NCBI RefSeq assembly: GCF_014650875.1
Contig: NZ_BMVU01000022.1
Span: 1 to 64,000, forward strand
Direction of reading: 5' to 3'
Length of the DNA stretch: 64,000 nucleotides
Source: Streptomyces minutiscleroticus
Lineage (GTDB): Bacteria > Actinomycetota > Actinomycetes > Streptomycetales > Streptomycetaceae
Position numbers and translations under genes: made by a program. The notes under the pieces are model-generated. The model was not told where the DNA came from. It saw only the letters and a program-made list of their open reading frames with translations, and made no database searches. Numbering within the stretch: the first letter of the stretch is position 1; each line of letters starts with the position of its first letter. Positions 48,345 through 56,351 of this stretch are shown here, piece after piece.

Positions 48345-48431
48345 CGTGCTCGACCTCTCCCAATCCGACAACGCACCCTCTCCCATGCAGCACAAAGGGG
48401 ACGTCCACGCCACAGCGGCGGAACACGAACG

Positions 48432-48454
48432 AACCTAGTGGCGGCCACTGACAA
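48432..48454 (-). promoter_or_regulatory. RecA-NDp (PafBC) DNA-damage type promoter
   Basis: On the minus strand the sequence reads TTGTCAGTG (48454-48446), eight bases, TAGGTT (48437-48432). This fits the LexA-independent mycobacterial/actinobacterial damage promoter TTGTCRGTG-N8-TAnnnT in every fixed position. It points at the SWIM-VWA-AAA-DUF5682 operon; the transcript would start near 48425, about 80 bases before the chosen SWIM start. The core overlaps a 13-bp palindrome (48437-48449). Confidence 0.75.
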
Positions 48455-48601
48455 CGCGTTCGGGACGGCGAGGCCGGACGGTGCGGTCGGGACGGTGCGG
48501 ATGATGAGGGCCGCCGTACGGGCCGGGCGCGCCCGGCCCGTACGGCGGAACCCGCGTGGCGTCCTACGGAACGGCCGGGCGCGAGCGCCTAGGCTGGGCG
48601 C

Positions 48602-49822
48602 ATGAGCGCCACAACACCCGCACAGGCAAACGAAGTTGACCCGACGGAGCCGTTCCCCGACCCGTACGCCCTGTACGGGCGCCTCCGCGAGGAGGGGCCG
48701 GTCCACCGGATCACCGGCACGGACGGTCTCCCGGCCTGGCTGGTCACCCGCTACGAGGACGTGCGCCGGGCGATCGCCGATCCGCGGCTGTCGCTGGACA
48801 AGCGCCATGCGGCACCGGGCAATTACCGGGGGATGGCGCTGCCGCCCGCGCTGGACGCGAACCTGCTCAACATGGACCCGCCGGACCACACACGCATCCG
48901 GCGCCTGGTGTCACGGGCGTTCACCCCCCGCCACGTCGACCGGCTGCGCGGACCGATCCGGCGCACCGCCGACCGGCTGCTGGACCCCCTGGCCCGGGAC
49001 GGCCGCGCGGACCTGATCGCGTCGTACGCCGCGCCCCTGCCGATCGTCGTCATCTGCGACCTGCTCGGCGTGCCGGCGGCCGACCGGCCCGACTTCCGGT
49101 CCTGGACAGACGCCCTCGTCGCGCCCGACCCCGCGCGGCCCGAGAAGGCGAAGGAGGCGGTCGGCAGCCTCCTGGCCTTCTTCGCCCGGCTCATCGCCGG
49201 CAAGCGGACGGCCCCCGGGGACGACCTGGTCTCCGCGCTGATCGCCGTGCGCGACGAGGAGGACCGGCTCACCGAGGACGAGCTGACCTCCCTGGCCTTC
49301 CTCGTCCTCGTCGCCGGGTACGAGAACACCGTCCACCTGATCGGCAACGCCGTACTGGCCCTGCTCCGCCACCCCGAGCAGCTGGCCGCGCTGCGCGCCG
49401 ATCCGGCGCGGACGAGCGGCGCGGTCGAGGAACTGGCCCGCTACGACGGCCCGGTCCCGCTGGCCATCCGGAGGTTCCCCACCGAGGACGTCACGATCGG
49501 CGGGGTCACCGTCCCGGCGGGCGAGACCGTGCTGCTGTCGCTCGCCGCCGCGCACCGCGACCCGCGCCGCTTCGCCGACCCGGACCGCCTGGACCTCGGC
49601 CGCGACGCCGCCGGGCACCTCGCGCTCGGCCACGGCATCCACTACTGCCTCGGCGCCCCCCTGGCCCGCGCGGAGACCGAGATCGCGCTGACCGCCCTCT
49701 TCGACCGCTTCCCCGGCCTCGCGCTCGACTGTCCGCCGGACGCGCTGCGCTGGCGCCCCTCGATGCGCTCGCGCGGCCTGCGGGCGCTCCCGGTGCGCAC
49801 GTCGGAACACCCGGACGGCTGA
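48602..49822 (+). CDS. cytochrome P450 (CYP107-like)
   Basis: 406-residue soluble bacterial P450. I helix LVAGYENTVHLIGN (AGxEnT oxygen motif), ExxR in AVEELARYDGP, PERF-region substitute DPDRLDLGRD, and heme loop LALGHGIHYCLGAPLAR with the Cys ligand; the usual Phe at the loop start is Leu. HTRIRRLVSRAFTPRHVDRL is the usual C-helix region. Substrate unknown; no ferredoxin gene adjacent. Start ATG 48602. Divergent from the SWIM operon. Intact, unlike the P450 remnant at 3.8 kb. Confidence 0.93.
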   Translation: MSATTPAQANEVDPTEPFPDPYALYGRLREEGPVHRITGTDGLPAWLVTRYEDVRRAIADPRLSLDKRHAAPGNYRGMALPPALDANLLNMDPPDHTRIRRLVSRAFTPRHVDRLRGPIRRTADRLLDPLARDGRADLIASYAAPLPIVVICDLLGVPAADRPDFRSWTDALVAPDPARPEKAKEAVGSLLAFFARLIAGKRTAPGDDLVSALIAVRDEEDRLTEDELTSLAFLVLVAGYENTVHLIGNAVLALLRHPEQLAALRADPARTSGAVEELARYDGPVPLAIRRFPTEDVTIGGVTVPAGETVLLSLAAAHRDPRRFADPDRLDLGRDAAGHLALGHGIHYCLGAPLARAETEIALTALFDRFPGLALDCPPDALRWRPSMRSRGLRALPVRTSEHPDG

Positions 49823-49828
49823 CCCGGC

Positions 49829-49916
49829 GGCCGCCACCGGCCACGGTCCCGGCCGCCACCGGCCACGGTCCCGGCCGCCACCGGCCACGGTCCCGGCCGC
49901 CACCGGCCACGGTCCG
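49829..49916. repeat. 22-bp tandem repeat, four near-identical copies
   Basis: Units at 49829, 49851, 49873 and 49895 (ggccgccaccggccacggtc plus cc), identical except the last base of the last copy. It begins seven bases after the P450 stop. Confidence 0.9.
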
Positions 49917-50029
49917 TCGGTCCCTGGCGATCCCAGTCGGTCCGGCCCCTGCCAGCCCCTGCCGGTCACGGTCGGTTCCTATCAGTCCCTCTCCCTTTCC
50001 CTCTCCCGCTTCCGCTTCCGCTCCCTGCC

Positions 50030-50066
50030 TTGACCTTGTCGCGGCGACAACGTTTCTACTGGTGGC
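50030..50066 (+). promoter_or_regulatory. MerR-type self-regulated, leaderless promoter
   Basis: ttgacc (50030-50035), a 19-base spacer, tctact (50055-50060). The spacer opens with a perfect 15-bp palindrome ttgtcgcggcgacaa (50036-50050). A 19-base spacer with a dyad inside is the hallmark of MerR-controlled promoters. The predicted start point is at the ATG of the MerR gene (50067), so the message is probably leaderless. Confidence 0.85.
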
Positions 50067-50867
50067 ATGCGGATCGGAGAACTCGCCGGCGTCGTCGGCG
50101 TCACCACGCGTGCCGTACGGCACTATCATCGCGTCGGCCTGCTGCCCGAGCCTCCGCGGCAGCCCAACGGCTACCGGGAGTACTCGCTGCGCCACGCCGT
50201 CGAGCTCGCCCGCGTCCGCCGTCTCACGGAGCTGGGGCTGAGCCTCGACGAGGTCCGTGACGTCGTGGCCGGGGACGCCGACCGCGACCTGGCCGAGGTG
50301 CTCGCCGAACTCGACGCCGACCTGGCGCGCCAGGAGGAGGACATCCGGCAGCGGCGGCTCCGCCTGGCGCAGCTGCTGCGGTCGGCGCGGCAGGGGGAGG
50401 GGCTGCCCGCCGAGGCACCGGTCTCGCCCGAGCTCGCGGCCCTCTTCGAGCACATGGCCCGCGCCTCGGCCGGCCTGCCCGGGCCGGAGCCCGCGATGGC
50501 GGTCAGGGAGCGTGAGCTGCTGGCCCTGCTGGAGACGGGTTCCGCGGACGGCCACCGCGCCTGGCTCGACACGCTGCTCGGCGCGCTGCAGTCCGACCCG
50601 GGCGCCCTCGTGCGGGCGTACGAGGTGTACGGCCTGCTGGACGAGCTGGCGGAGGCCCCGGAGGACGACCCCCGGGTGGAGGAGGCGGCGCGGGCCGTGG
50701 CCGGCAGCATTCCCGAGGAGGCGCTGCGGGCGATGCCGGTTCCCGAGGAGTGGGACGAGCAGGCGGCGGGGCGCGGCTTCACCGGGGCCCTCCTCGCGGA
50801 GTTCTCGCCGGCCCAGGCCGCGGTGGTGCGCCGGGCCGTCCGGCTGCTGCGGGAGCGAGGCCGATGA
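50067..50867 (+). CDS. MerR-family transcriptional regulator
   Basis: 266 residues. N-terminal winged helix MRIGELAGVVGVTTRAVRHY and RLTELGLSLDEVRDVV, then a coiled-coil helix (LAELDADLARQEEDIRQRRL). The C-terminal 150 residues are an uncharacterised helical effector domain. It should distort its own 19-bp-spacer promoter to activate or repress. No SD upstream, in line with a leaderless transcript. The stop overlaps the next gene by ATGA, so both form an operon. Confidence 0.92.
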   Translation: MRIGELAGVVGVTTRAVRHYHRVGLLPEPPRQPNGYREYSLRHAVELARVRRLTELGLSLDEVRDVVAGDADRDLAEVLAELDADLARQEEDIRQRRLRLAQLLRSARQGEGLPAEAPVSPELAALFEHMARASAGLPGPEPAMAVRERELLALLETGSADGHRAWLDTLLGALQSDPGALVRAYEVYGLLDELAEAPEDDPRVEEAARAVAGSIPEEALRAMPVPEEWDEQAAGRGFTGALLAEFSPAQAAVVRRAVRLLRERGR

Positions 50868-51478
50868 CCGGGCCGCGGGTGCCGCGCCGGCTCGTCGCGC
50901 ACGAGGTCGCCCTGTCCGCCGGCCTCCTCCGGTGGCTCGCCCGCCGCGGACCGCACGGTGTGCGCGAGGGCGACACGGCCGTGCCGTACGCCCCGGGGCA
51001 GGCGGCCTTCATGTACGGCATCCTCTTCGTCTCCGTCGTGGAGACGGTGGCTCTCGCGTACCTCGTCCCCTGGCCCGTGGTGCACGCGATCACACTCGTC
51101 CTCGACCTGTGGGGCGTGTACTTCGTCATCGCCCTGCACGCCTCCTGCGTCGTGCGCCCGCACGTCGTCGGCGCCGACGGCTCGCTGCGACTGCGCTACG
51201 GGGCACTGTTCGACCTGCGCGTCCCCGCCGGGCGCGTGGCCTCCGTCCGCGTCGAGCGCCGCTACCCCGACGCCGGGCCGGTGTCCGTGGGCGCGGACGG
51301 CGGGGTGGACCTCGCGGTGGGGAGCCGGACGACGGTCACGGTCGAGCTGACGGAGCCGGTCGTGTTCGTCCGGCCCCTGGGCCGGCGGGGCGAGGCCCGC
51401 ACCTTCCGCTTCTACGCCGAGGACCCGGCCGCGGCCGTCGCGGCGCTGCGCGCCCGCGCGGTGACCGACAACGTGTGA
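50864..51478 (+). CDS. membrane protein co-transcribed with MerR regulator
   Basis: 204 residues, family not recognised. After a polar N-terminus, two hydrophobic helices (AFMYGILFVSVVETVALAYL and VVHAITLVLDLWGVYFVIAL) are followed by a soluble beta-rich domain (RLRYGALFDLRVPAGRVASV, VTVELTEPVVFVRPLG) like a PH-like fold. Start ATG 50864 overlaps the MerR stop. Likely the membrane-side target of the regulator (inference). Confidence 0.75.
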   Translation: MTGPRVPRRLVAHEVALSAGLLRWLARRGPHGVREGDTAVPYAPGQAAFMYGILFVSVVETVALAYLVPWPVVHAITLVLDLWGVYFVIALHASCVVRPHVVGADGSLRLRYGALFDLRVPAGRVASVRVERRYPDAGPVSVGADGGVDLAVGSRTTVTVELTEPVVFVRPLGRRGEARTFRFYAEDPAAAVAALRARAVTDNV

Positions 51479-51585
51479 CCCGGAAGTGCGAACCGCAGCG
51501 TGTGACTGCCACCGTGTGACCGACGGCGCGCGGCGGACGGTGTGTCCCGTCGGCGGGAGCCGGGCGCGGTCCGCGCCGGTGCGGG

Positions 51586-52779
51586 TCAGAAGGCGTACCG
51601 GATGCGCAGCCAGGGAGCGTGGGCCGCGACGAGGCCGCGCAGGGTCTCCAGGGCCCCGGCCTTGACGTCGTTGCGGTAGCGGACGTTGAGCGCGCCGTTC
51701 TGGGACCGCTTGGCCTGCTGGAGGCCGGGCCGCCACAGCGCCTCCTCGGCGCGGGGGTGCCAGCCGAGGTTGACCTCGTGCAGCTCCTGGTTGTGCGTCA
51801 GCATGATCACCTCGGCGGCCGCCTGCCGTTTGACCCGGTCCGGCAGGACGTCGTCGAGGTGACGCAGCAGCTCGGCCCAGTCGTCCTCCCAGCCGGGGCG
51901 GATCACCACGGGGGAGAGGTTGAAGTGCACCTCGTAGCCGGCGTCGAGGAAGTCGGGGGCGGCGGCGATGCGGTCGGCGATCGGCGAGGTGCGCAGGTCC
52001 AGCAGCCGGGAGTCGTCCGCGGGCATCAGGGAGAAGCGGATCCGGGTCCGGCCGCGCGGGTCGAGGGCGAGCAGGTCGGGATTCACGAACTTGGTGGCGA
52101 AGGACGCCTTCGCGGTGGGCCACCGGGCGAAGGCGTGCACGAGGTCCGCGGTGTTGTCGCAGATCAGGGCGTCCACCGAGCAGTCGCCGTTCTCCCCGAT
52201 GTCGTACACCCAGGCCTCGGGGTCGACCTGGTCGGGCTCGGGTTTGGGACCCTGCCGAGCGATGTGCCGGCCCAGGTGGGCGATCAGCCGGTCGATGTTG
52301 GTGAAGACCGTGACGGGGTTGGCGTACCCCTTGCGGCGCGGCACGTAGCAGTAGGCGCAGGCCATGGCGCAGCCGTTGGAGGGGCCCGGGGCGATCCAGT
52401 CGGCGGACCGGCCGTTGGGGCGGCTGGTGAAGGTCTTCCGCTCGCCCAGGACGAGCGTCTCGCCCTTGACGCGCACCCAGCGCTCGACGTTCCCCTCGTT
52501 GCCGTGCAGCTCGGGGATGCGCCAGTGGGACTCCACCTCGATCAGTCGGGCGTCGGGGAAGCGCGCGAGGACCTGCCGGCCGCGGGGCGACGCGGCGGCC
52601 CCGGGCTCGGCGTAGATCTCCCGCACGGGCAGCAGCCGGCGGGCCGCGGGCGAGTCGCGGAAGAGCGGCTCGGTGCCGGACCGGGGGGCCGGTTCCGCCG
52701 CGGGTGCCGCGGAGCCGAGGGCCTCCAGGCCGAAGAGGGCGTCGGAACCGTCGCCCGGCGCGGCGGACGGGTGGGTCAT
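51586..52779 (-). CDS. spore photoproduct lyase-family radical SAM protein
   Basis: 397 residues. Radical SAM cluster motif CAMACAYC (Cys-x3-Cys-x2-Cys) at about residue 139, within APGPSNGCAMACAYCYVPRR. Other SplB-like parts: FATKFVNPDLLALDPRGRTR, RFSLMPADDS and HFNLSPVVIRPGWEDDW. True SplB reverses spore photoproduct in UV-damaged Bacillus spores; Streptomyces spores lack the small acid-soluble proteins that favour this lesion, so the substrate here is unclear. Start ATG 52779 with GGAGC upstream. Confidence 0.87.
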   Translation of the reverse strand: MTHPSAAPGDGSDALFGLEALGSAAPAAEPAPRSGTEPLFRDSPAARRLLPVREIYAEPGAAASPRGRQVLARFPDARLIEVESHWRIPELHGNEGNVERWVRVKGETLVLGERKTFTSRPNGRSADWIAPGPSNGCAMACAYCYVPRRKGYANPVTVFTNIDRLIAHLGRHIARQGPKPEPDQVDPEAWVYDIGENGDCSVDALICDNTADLVHAFARWPTAKASFATKFVNPDLLALDPRGRTRIRFSLMPADDSRLLDLRTSPIADRIAAAPDFLDAGYEVHFNLSPVVIRPGWEDDWAELLRHLDDVLPDRVKRQAAAEVIMLTHNQELHEVNLGWHPRAEEALWRPGLQQAKRSQNGALNVRYRNDVKAGALETLRGLVAAHAPWLRIRYAF

Positions 52780-53143
52780 GGGTGCTCCGGAGCGGGTCGT
52801 ACGGCGGGCGCCGGTCGCCCGGGCCGGTGGTCGGCCGCGGTCTGCCACATGGCTGGACCGACCCCTCTATTCTACGCATTCCGGGCCGATCGCCGAAGGC
52901 TGCCGGTGGCGCGCGGGCCCGCCGCGCCGAGCGCGGCCCCCTCGCTCCACCGAGGTGTTCGGGCCTCCTGCGCTACGGCCTGTTTGTGCCTTTTGTGTAC
53001 CCGTGGTCCGGAGCGATCGTCTTCCTTTGGGCGACGCGTGGAGCCGTGCCGGCTCCCTGCCCCGCGGGCGGCCCCGTGGTGCGAGGGGCGGGGCGGGCCG
53101 CGCCCGCGCAGCGGTGGGAGTCCGGCCGGCGAAGGGGCTGACG
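52780..53143. other. intergenic region between divergent genes
   Basis: 364 bp. The AT-rich stretches at about 52862-52880 and 52980-53000 (gtttgtgccttttgtgtacc) are probable promoters for the lyase-like and LCP genes. No gene recognised. Confidence 0.4.
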
Positions 53144-54682
53144 GTGAAGACGGCGCGGCGGGGCCGGATCCTGATGTGGGGCGCGGGCGCCTGCGCGGCG
53201 CTCGTCCTCGGCGTCGCGGGCGCCGGCGCCTGGGTCTACGAGGACCTGGACGGCGGCATCAGGGCTGCGGACGTGAACACCAGGATCGGCGGGGAGCGGC
53301 CGGTCAACCGCAGTCCGGGCTCCAGGAACATCCTGGTCGTCGGCTCGGACAGCCGTGACGCCGGGAACGCGCGGTACGGCACGGGGCTGACCACCATGCA
53401 GTCCGACACGCTGATGGTGGTGCACCTCCCGGCGGACCGTGAGTGGGCCGCCGTCGTGTCCCTCCCGCGCGACTCCTGGGTGGAGATACCCGCCTGCGAC
53501 CGGGGCGACGGCACCGTCTCGTCCCCGCACCACTACAAGATCAACGAGGCCTTCGCGATCGGCGGCAGCGGCGGGGACGTCGCCGCCGCTGCCGCCTGCG
53601 CCGTCAAGACGGTGGAGAGGAACACGGGGCTGCGCATCGACCACTACGTGTCCGTGGACTTCCAGGGCTTCAAGGGCATGGTCGACGCGCTCGGCGGCAT
53701 CGAGGTCTGTCCCGAGGAGGCCATCCACGACGAGAAGGCCCACCTGGACCTGGACGCGGGCTGCCAGACGGTCAGGGACGAGGCGGCCCTCGGCTACGTA
53801 CGCGCCCGGTACGACGTCGGGGACGGCTCCGACCTCGGACGCATCGGCCGCCAGCAGGAGTTCGTGGCGGCCCTGGCCCGGAAGGCGCGGTCCAGGCTGA
53901 CCAGCCCGAGCGCGGTCTACGGCGCCCTGAAGTCCGTGACCGGGTCCCTGACCACGGACGAAGGGCTCGCCGGCATCAGGCCGCTGTACGAACTCGCGTC
54001 CGAGTTGCAGGACGTGCCCGGCGACCGGCTGGCCTTCCTCACCGTCCCCAACTACCCGCGTCAGGCCGACGTGGCCACCGACAAGGCCAACGTGGTGTGG
54101 CGCTACCCGCAGGCCGCCGGCCTCTTCTCCGCCCTGGCCGAGGACGAGGAGGTGGACGAGGAGCGGCTGAGGACGGGCGCGGTGGACCCCGTCCACGCGT
54201 CCTCCGTGCGCGTACGGGTCCTCGACGGCGCCGGTGACCCGGAGCGGACCGCCGCCGTCGCCGGCGCACTGCGCGCACGCGGATACACCGTCGTCGACGC
54301 GGACGGGTCCCAGGAGGACGGCGACGGGGATCAGGAGGACGGCGACGGGGAGCAGGAGAACGGTGACGGGGAGCAGGAGGACGGCGACGGGGAGCAGGAG
54401 GGCGGCAGGGGGGAGGAGGGGAGCAGGGGCGAGGAGGACGACCGGGTCCCGGAGGGCACGGACGGGGCGCCGGAGGGCACGGACGGGGCGCCGGAGGGCA
54501 CGGACTGGGCGCCGGAGGTCGTCCGTACCACCGTGGTCGTCCACCCGCGGGGCCTGGAGCGGCAGGCCGCGGCGCTCGCCTCCCGCCTGCCCGGTGTGCG
54601 GGCCGTCCGCGACGCGGGCGCCGCCGACGGTGTGGTCACCCTGGTGGTCGGCCCCGGTCTCGACGCCGACGACGTCCGATGA
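53144..54682 (+). CDS. LytR-CpsA-Psr (LCP) family cell wall ligase with LytR_C domain
   Basis: 512 residues. One N-terminal membrane anchor (LMWGAGACAALVLGVAGAGA), then the extracellular LCP domain: RNILVVGSDSRD, SDTLMVVHL, VSLPRDSWVEIP, KINEAFAIGG, DHYVSVDFQGFKGMVDALGG and YVRARYDVGDGSDLGRIGRQ. LCP enzymes attach polymers such as teichoic acids to peptidoglycan. The C-terminal LytR_C domain (SSVRVRVLDGAGDPERTAAV to LPGVRAVRDAGAADG) is split by an acidic insert of about 75 residues coded by 21-bp repeats. Start GTG 53144 with gaagggg seven bases upstream. Confidence 0.9.
   Translation: MKTARRGRILMWGAGACAALVLGVAGAGAWVYEDLDGGIRAADVNTRIGGERPVNRSPGSRNILVVGSDSRDAGNARYGTGLTTMQSDTLMVVHLPADREWAAVVSLPRDSWVEIPACDRGDGTVSSPHHYKINEAFAIGGSGGDVAAAAACAVKTVERNTGLRIDHYVSVDFQGFKGMVDALGGIEVCPEEAIHDEKAHLDLDAGCQTVRDEAALGYVRARYDVGDGSDLGRIGRQQEFVAALARKARSRLTSPSAVYGALKSVTGSLTTDEGLAGIRPLYELASELQDVPGDRLAFLTVPNYPRQADVATDKANVVWRYPQAAGLFSALAEDEEVDEERLRTGAVDPVHASSVRVRVLDGAGDPERTAAVAGALRARGYTVVDADGSQEDGDGDQEDGDGEQENGDGEQEDGDGEQEGGRGEEGSRGEEDDRVPEGTDGAPEGTDGAPEGTDWAPEVVRTTVVVHPRGLERQAAALASRLPGVRAVRDAGAADGVVTLVVGPGLDADDVR
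54311..54415. repeat. 21-bp tandem repeat, five copies
   Basis: Units from 54311, 54332, 54353, 54374 and 54395 code seven-residue blocks QEDGDGD/E in the LCP gene. Confidence 0.9.
54451..54513. repeat. 21-bp tandem repeat, three copies
   Basis: Units from 54451, 54472 and 54493 code EGTDGAP blocks in the LCP gene. Confidence 0.9.
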
Positions 54683-54698
54683 GCCGTCCACCGCGCCG

Positions 54699-54782
54699 GG
54701 TGGGGCGCCCGCCGAAGCGGATGGGGCGTCCTCCGCGTCCGGTGGGGCGCCCGTCGCGTCCGGTGGGGCGCGGACGGGCGGG
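54699..54782. repeat. 21-bp tandem repeat, four copies, downstream of LCP gene
   Basis: Units begin ggtggggcg (gatggggcg in the second) at 54699, 54720, 54741 and 54762, past the LCP stop at 54682. Unit length equals that of the two repeats inside the gene, but the sequence differs. Confidence 0.85.
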
Positions 54783-54844
54783 TGCGCCGCGACCGGTGGC
54801 AAAGGGCGGACCGGAGGGCCGGTTACCGTTCCCCGCAGCTCCTT

Positions 54845-54857
54845 TACAGTGACTGTA
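54845..54857. promoter_or_regulatory. palindrome tacagtgactgta upstream of CNNM/CorC genes
   Basis: Arms tacagt/actgta around one central g, in the AT-richer part of the 331-bp gap (54683-55013) before the two membrane protein genes. A second, imperfect inverted repeat (gaagcagg...cctgtcttc, 54857-54878) follows directly. Candidate operator; nothing else was found in the gap apart from the 21-bp repeat. Confidence 0.45.
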
Positions 54858-55013
54858 GAAGCAGGGAATCCTGTCTTCACCCACTGTCCTCCCGCGCGTC
54901 GTGCGCATTCCACGAAGGAGCGATGAACCCCCGATGGGTGAGCCTCCCAGTAGTAGTCGTGCCCTGTCCCGCCGTCCGGGCGCCGCGGCGGTCGAGGAAG
55001 CGGGAGCGGCACG

Positions 55014-56351
55014 ATGACCGAACTGCTGCTGCTTCTGCTGGCTCTGCTGCTGACACTGGCCTGCGCGGTGTTCGTCGCGGCGGAGTTCTCGCTGACCACC
55101 GTCGAGCGCGGTGACCTGGAACGTGCCGTCGAGGCGGGGGAGCGCGGCGCCGAGGGCGCGCTGAAGGCCGTACGCCGCCTCACCTTCCAGCTGTCCGGCG
55201 CCCAGTTGGGCATCACGGTGACCTCGCTGGTGATCGGCATGCTCGCCGAGCCGTCGCTCGCGGCGCTGCTCGAAGGCCCGCTGGAGGCGGCCGGTCTGGG
55301 CGGTGCCGCCGCGTCCGCGGCGACCGTGCTGGGCGTGGCCGTCTCCACCGTCGTACTGATGGTGGTCGGCGAACTGGTGCCGAAGAACTGGGCGATCTCG
55401 CGGCCGGTGGCCGTCGCCAAGGTGGTCGCCCGGCCGCAGAGCGGCTTCACCGCCGCGTTCGGCCCGTTCATCAGGCACCTCAACAGCACCGCGAACCACG
55501 TCGTGCGCCGCTTCGGCCTGGAGCCCGCCGAGGAGCTGGCCTCCGCCCGCACCCCGGAGGAACTGGTCGCGCTCGCCCGGCACTCGGCGGCCGAGGGCGC
55601 CCTGGAGGCCGACTCCGCCGAGCTGTTCGTCCGCACCCTGCACCTGGGCGAGCTGAGCGCGGAGAACGTGATGACCCCGCGCGTGGACGTCAAGGCGCTG
55701 GAGGCGCACGCCACGGCCGCCGACGCCGCGAACCTGACCCGGGCGACCGGCCTGTCCCGCTTCCCCGTCTACCGCGACGGCCTGGACGAGGTCGTCGGCA
55801 CCGTCCACATCCGCGACGTCCTGGCCCTGGCCCCGCGGGAGCGGGCCGTCACCCCGGTCACCGACCTGGCCACCGAGCCCCTGCTGGTGCCCAGCAGCCT
55901 CACCGCCGACCGGCTCCTGGAGCGGCTGCGGGCCACCCGCACCATGGCCGTCGTCATCGACGAGTACGGCGGCACGGCGGGCGTGGCCACGGTCGAGGAC
56001 ATCGTCGAGGAGGTCGTCGGCGAGGTGCGCGACGAGCACGACCCCGTCGAACTCCCCGACCTGCTGCCCGTCCCGCGGACGGGCGAGGGGCCCGGGGCGT
56101 GGGAGGCGGAGGGCGGCGTGCGCCTGGACCAGCTCGCCGCGATCGGGCTCACCGCGCCGGAGGGCCCGTACGAGACGGCCGCCGGGCTGATCGCCACCCG
56201 CCTCGCCCGCATCCCCGCCAAGGGCGACACCGTCGACGTCGGCGGCTGGCGGATCGAGGTCCTCGACGTCGACCACCACCGCGCCGACCGCGTCCGCATC
56301 ACCGCGCCGGCCGCCGCGCGGTCCGCCGAGCTCGCGGAGGACGCCCGATGA
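55014..56351 (+). CDS. CNNM/CorC-type DUF21-CBS-CorC membrane protein
   Basis: 445 residues. N-terminal DUF21 transmembrane domain (LLLLALLLTLACAVFVAAEF to GELVPKNWAIS), a CBS pair (NVMTPRVDVKALEAHATAAD; ATGLSRFPVYRDGLDEVVGT; TMAVVIDEYGGTAGVATVED) and a C-terminal CorC/HlyC domain (VRLDQLAAIGLTAPEGPYET). Family members move Mg2+ or Co2+ out of the cell or regulate such transport; the older name hemolysin is misleading. Start ATG 55014; overlaps the next gene by ATGA. Confidence 0.9.
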   Translation: MTELLLLLLALLLTLACAVFVAAEFSLTTVERGDLERAVEAGERGAEGALKAVRRLTFQLSGAQLGITVTSLVIGMLAEPSLAALLEGPLEAAGLGGAAASAATVLGVAVSTVVLMVVGELVPKNWAISRPVAVAKVVARPQSGFTAAFGPFIRHLNSTANHVVRRFGLEPAEELASARTPEELVALARHSAAEGALEADSAELFVRTLHLGELSAENVMTPRVDVKALEAHATAADAANLTRATGLSRFPVYRDGLDEVVGTVHIRDVLALAPRERAVTPVTDLATEPLLVPSSLTADRLLERLRATRTMAVVIDEYGGTAGVATVEDIVEEVVGEVRDEHDPVELPDLLPVPRTGEGPGAWEAEGGVRLDQLAAIGLTAPEGPYETAAGLIATRLARIPAKGDTVDVGGWRIEVLDVDHHRADRVRITAPAAARSAELAEDAR

